DNA of 64,000 bases, taken from Sphingobium jiangsuense. GTDB lineage: Bacteria; Pseudomonadota; Alphaproteobacteria; Sphingomonadales; Sphingomonadaceae. Within the stretch, counting starts at the first letter, position 1. Every line of letters begins with the position of its first letter. A model generated the notes under the pieces. It was not told the DNA's origin. It did not search any database and worked only from the letters and a program-made list of their open reading frames with translations. The DNA lies in assembly GCF_014196495.1 (NCBI RefSeq), contig NZ_JACIDT010000006.1, forward strand, positions 124,001-188,000, in the 5' to 3' direction. Made by a program: the position numbers and the translations under genes. Shown here in pieces: positions 62,294 to 64,000 of the stretch.

Positions 62294-64000
62294 ATGGCTG
62301 AGGGAGGAAATGTGCTTCCAATCCTGTTTTGCATCCGTGACCGGCATGATCTCGTGCTGGTGATCCTCGCGGCGCTCGTCTGCATCGCGTCGGCGGGCGG
62401 CGCGGTGATGCTGTTGCGGCAGGTCCGCCGAAGCAGCGGCCGCCTGCGCCGGAAATGGCTCGCCATCGCGGGGACGGTGACCGGCTTCGGCATCTGGGCG
62501 ACGCATTTCATTTCCATCCTCGGCTATGATCCGGGCCTCGTCACCGGCTATCACCCGCTGCCGACGCTGGCCTCGCTGGGCGTGGCGGTGGCGATGACCG
62601 TGCTCGGCTTCACGGTCGCCTGCGCACGCCGGGGCCGGTGGGGCGCGGTGATGGGCGCCTCCATCGTCGGCGGCGGCATCGCGGCGATGCATTATCTCGG
62701 CATGAGCGCGATCGAGATGCCCGCGCTGTTCCGGTGGGACAGCCAATATGTGCTGGCGTCGATCCTGTTCGCCATCGCCCCGCTGGTCCTCGCGCTGCCG
62801 CTCGCCATTCGCGGGCGTACCGTCTCCAGCGGCATCGTGGCGGGCGCGCTGCTCGTCCTGGCGGTGATGCTGCTGCATTTCACCGGCATGACCTCGCTCA
62901 GCCTCATACCGTCGCGGCCCGCCGCCGATCCGGGGCTCACCCTGTCGCCGGGCATCATGTCCGTCGGCATTTCGGCGGTGGCCTTCCTCACCCTCGTCCT
63001 CTCGGTCGTCGCGGCGGCCATCAGCCGCAACGCCACCCTCGCGATCCGGGCGAAGCAGCGCCAGTTCAGCATATTGGTGAAGGGCATCGCGGATTACGCC
63101 ATCTGCATGCTGGGGCCGGACGGTCGGGTGACGAGCTGGAACGAAGGGGCCGCGCGCCTGTTCGGCTATGCGCCGGACGCCGCGCGGGGCCTGCCGCTCG
63201 ATGCGTTCCGGGAGCTTGCCGGGGGCGAGGCGCAGAAGATGCTCTCGGCCGCGTTGCGCGAAGGCAGCTATTCCGGCGAAGGCTGGCATCTGCGTCAGGA
63301 CGGCAGCCGGTTCTGGGCGCATTTTTCGATCCAGACCGTTTGCGATGACGAAGGCAGGCATATGGGTTTCGCCAAGATCACCCGCGACATGACCCGGCTG
63401 AAGGAAGATCAGGACCGGCTGGAGAAAATGCGGCTGCAACTGGATACGGCGATGGAGCATATGCATCAGGGCCTGTGCCTGTTCGATGCCTCCGGCCATC
63501 TGGTGCTGCGCAACCGCCGCTTTCTGGAGATGTGGCATCTGGCCGAAAGCGATGTCGGCCCCGGCCTGCATGTGTCGGACGTGCAGGCCATGGCGATTCG
63601 CGCGCGGACGCATGGCGGGGAAGAGGGCATGGAGCGCCAGCTCGAAACCATGCGCAGCCTGATGGACCAGGCGAGGGACACCCCGTCGGGTTCGCCGGTC
63701 GTCTACGATTTCGACGAGGATTTCATCGTCTCCATCGCCACGCGGCTGCTGCCCGATGGCGGCTGGGTCTCCACCTTCAGCGACATCACCGAACGGCGGC
63801 AGTCGGAGGCGCGGATTGCCCATCTGGCGATGCATGACGGCCTGACCGGCTTGCCCAACCGCGCCCATTTCAACGAGCGGGTGGATACGGAGATCGAGCT
63901 GGCCCGGCGGACCGGCGGCCGGCTGGGCGTGGCGGTGCTCGACCTCGACCGCTTCAAGGAAATCAACGACACGCGTGGCCATTCGGTCGGCGACGAGGCG
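62294..64000 (+). CDS. MHYT-PAS-GGDEF membrane signalling protein, 3' end outside window
   Basis: The frame stays open to the window edge (569 codons). MHYT sensor repeats: WATHFISILGYD, AAMHYLGMSA and LLHFTGMTSL within about seven membrane helices; then a PAS domain (ICMLGPDGRVTSWNEGAA ... DITRDM-like end), a second PAS-like module, and the start of GGDEF (HDGLTGLPNRAHF, LDLDRFKEINDTRGH). It probably makes or breaks cyclic-di-GMP; an EAL domain may follow. GTG at 62312, with GGGAGG upstream, may be the true start. Confidence 0.92.
   Translation, partial: MAEGGNVLPILFCIRDRHDLVLVILAALVCIASAGGAVMLLRQVRRSSGRLRRKWLAIAGTVTGFGIWATHFISILGYDPGLVTGYHPLPTLASLGVAVAMTVLGFTVACARRGRWGAVMGASIVGGGIAAMHYLGMSAIEMPALFRWDSQYVLASILFAIAPLVLALPLAIRGRTVSSGIVAGALLVLAVMLLHFTGMTSLSLIPSRPAADPGLTLSPGIMSVGISAVAFLTLVLSVVAAAISRNATLAIRAKQRQFSILVKGIADYAICMLGPDGRVTSWNEGAARLFGYAPDAARGLPLDAFRELAGGEAQKMLSAALREGSYSGEGWHLRQDGSRFWAHFSIQTVCDDEGRHMGFAKITRDMTRLKEDQDRLEKMRLQLDTAMEHMHQGLCLFDASGHLVLRNRRFLEMWHLAESDVGPGLHVSDVQAMAIRARTHGGEEGMERQLETMRSLMDQARDTPSGSPVVYDFDEDFIVSIATRLLPDGGWVSTFSDITERRQSEARIAHLAMHDGLTGLPNRAHFNERVDTEIELARRTGGRLGVAVLDLDRFKEINDTRGHSVGDEA

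Overview
The window is high-GC alphaproteobacterial DNA, most likely from a sphingomonad (Sphingobium, Novosphingobium or a relative). The core genes, the catabolic cargo with its TonB-dependent receptor and the type of conjugative element all fit that group. This assignment rests on protein character and gene order; no database was searched.

1 to 15.2 kb is chromosomal backbone: the end of cvpA, a NifU/IscU-like scaffold gene, a CPA2 antiporter, a DUF423 membrane protein, aroB and aroK on the minus strand, an unknown 637-residue anchored protein, xerD, accA, an M48 lipoprotein peptidase, two Flp-type pilins, mutT, a methyltransferase, comF, and a coupled grxC / nitrilase-family amidase / DUF1178 set. 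It ends at a tRNA-Arg(CCU) gene.

From the 3' half of that tRNA an integrative and conjugative element begins. A large serine recombinase reads toward the tRNA and its stop codon lies over the anticodon. Then come a PrlF-YhaV toxin-antitoxin pair, a DPPY DNA methyltransferase, small regulators (XRE, a frameshifted DUF2285 protein, an AlpA-like protein), and a RepA-type initiator followed by three 23-24 bp iterons bracketed by two DnaA boxes (a probable oriV). A chain of six genes joined by ATGA overlaps follows: PP-loop/PAPS-reductase-like protein, cytosine methyltransferase, DUF2840, TraF, lytic transglycosylase and a second DPPY protein. Next are a DUF3363 relaxase, TraG, a CopG protein, ParDE and a full trbBCDEJKLFGI conjugation operon (33.0 to 42.6 kb).

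42.6 to 53.6 kb holds a LysR gene and an aromatic-catabolic cargo: a two-subunit Rieske dioxygenase, a [2Fe-2S] ferredoxin, an ABM-domain protein, a DUF849/BKACE beta-keto acid cleavage enzyme, a fumarylacetoacetate-hydrolase-family enzyme, a TonB-dependent receptor and a divergent extradiol (VOC) dioxygenase. A GntR/FCD regulator at its edge is split exactly by a 954 bp IS5-family element. Palindromes built on TTTATCGATAAA lie in front of the receptor, the dioxygenase and the regulator itself, so the cluster has probably lost its repressor.

53.7 to 60.7 kb is a graveyard of insertion sequences (IS66, an IS5-like element, IS110/IS1111) with gene fragments. No convincing attR was found, so the right end of the element is unresolved. 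Backbone resumes with a dNTP triphosphohydrolase gene (dgt) and the start of an MHYT-PAS-GGDEF signalling protein that runs off the window.
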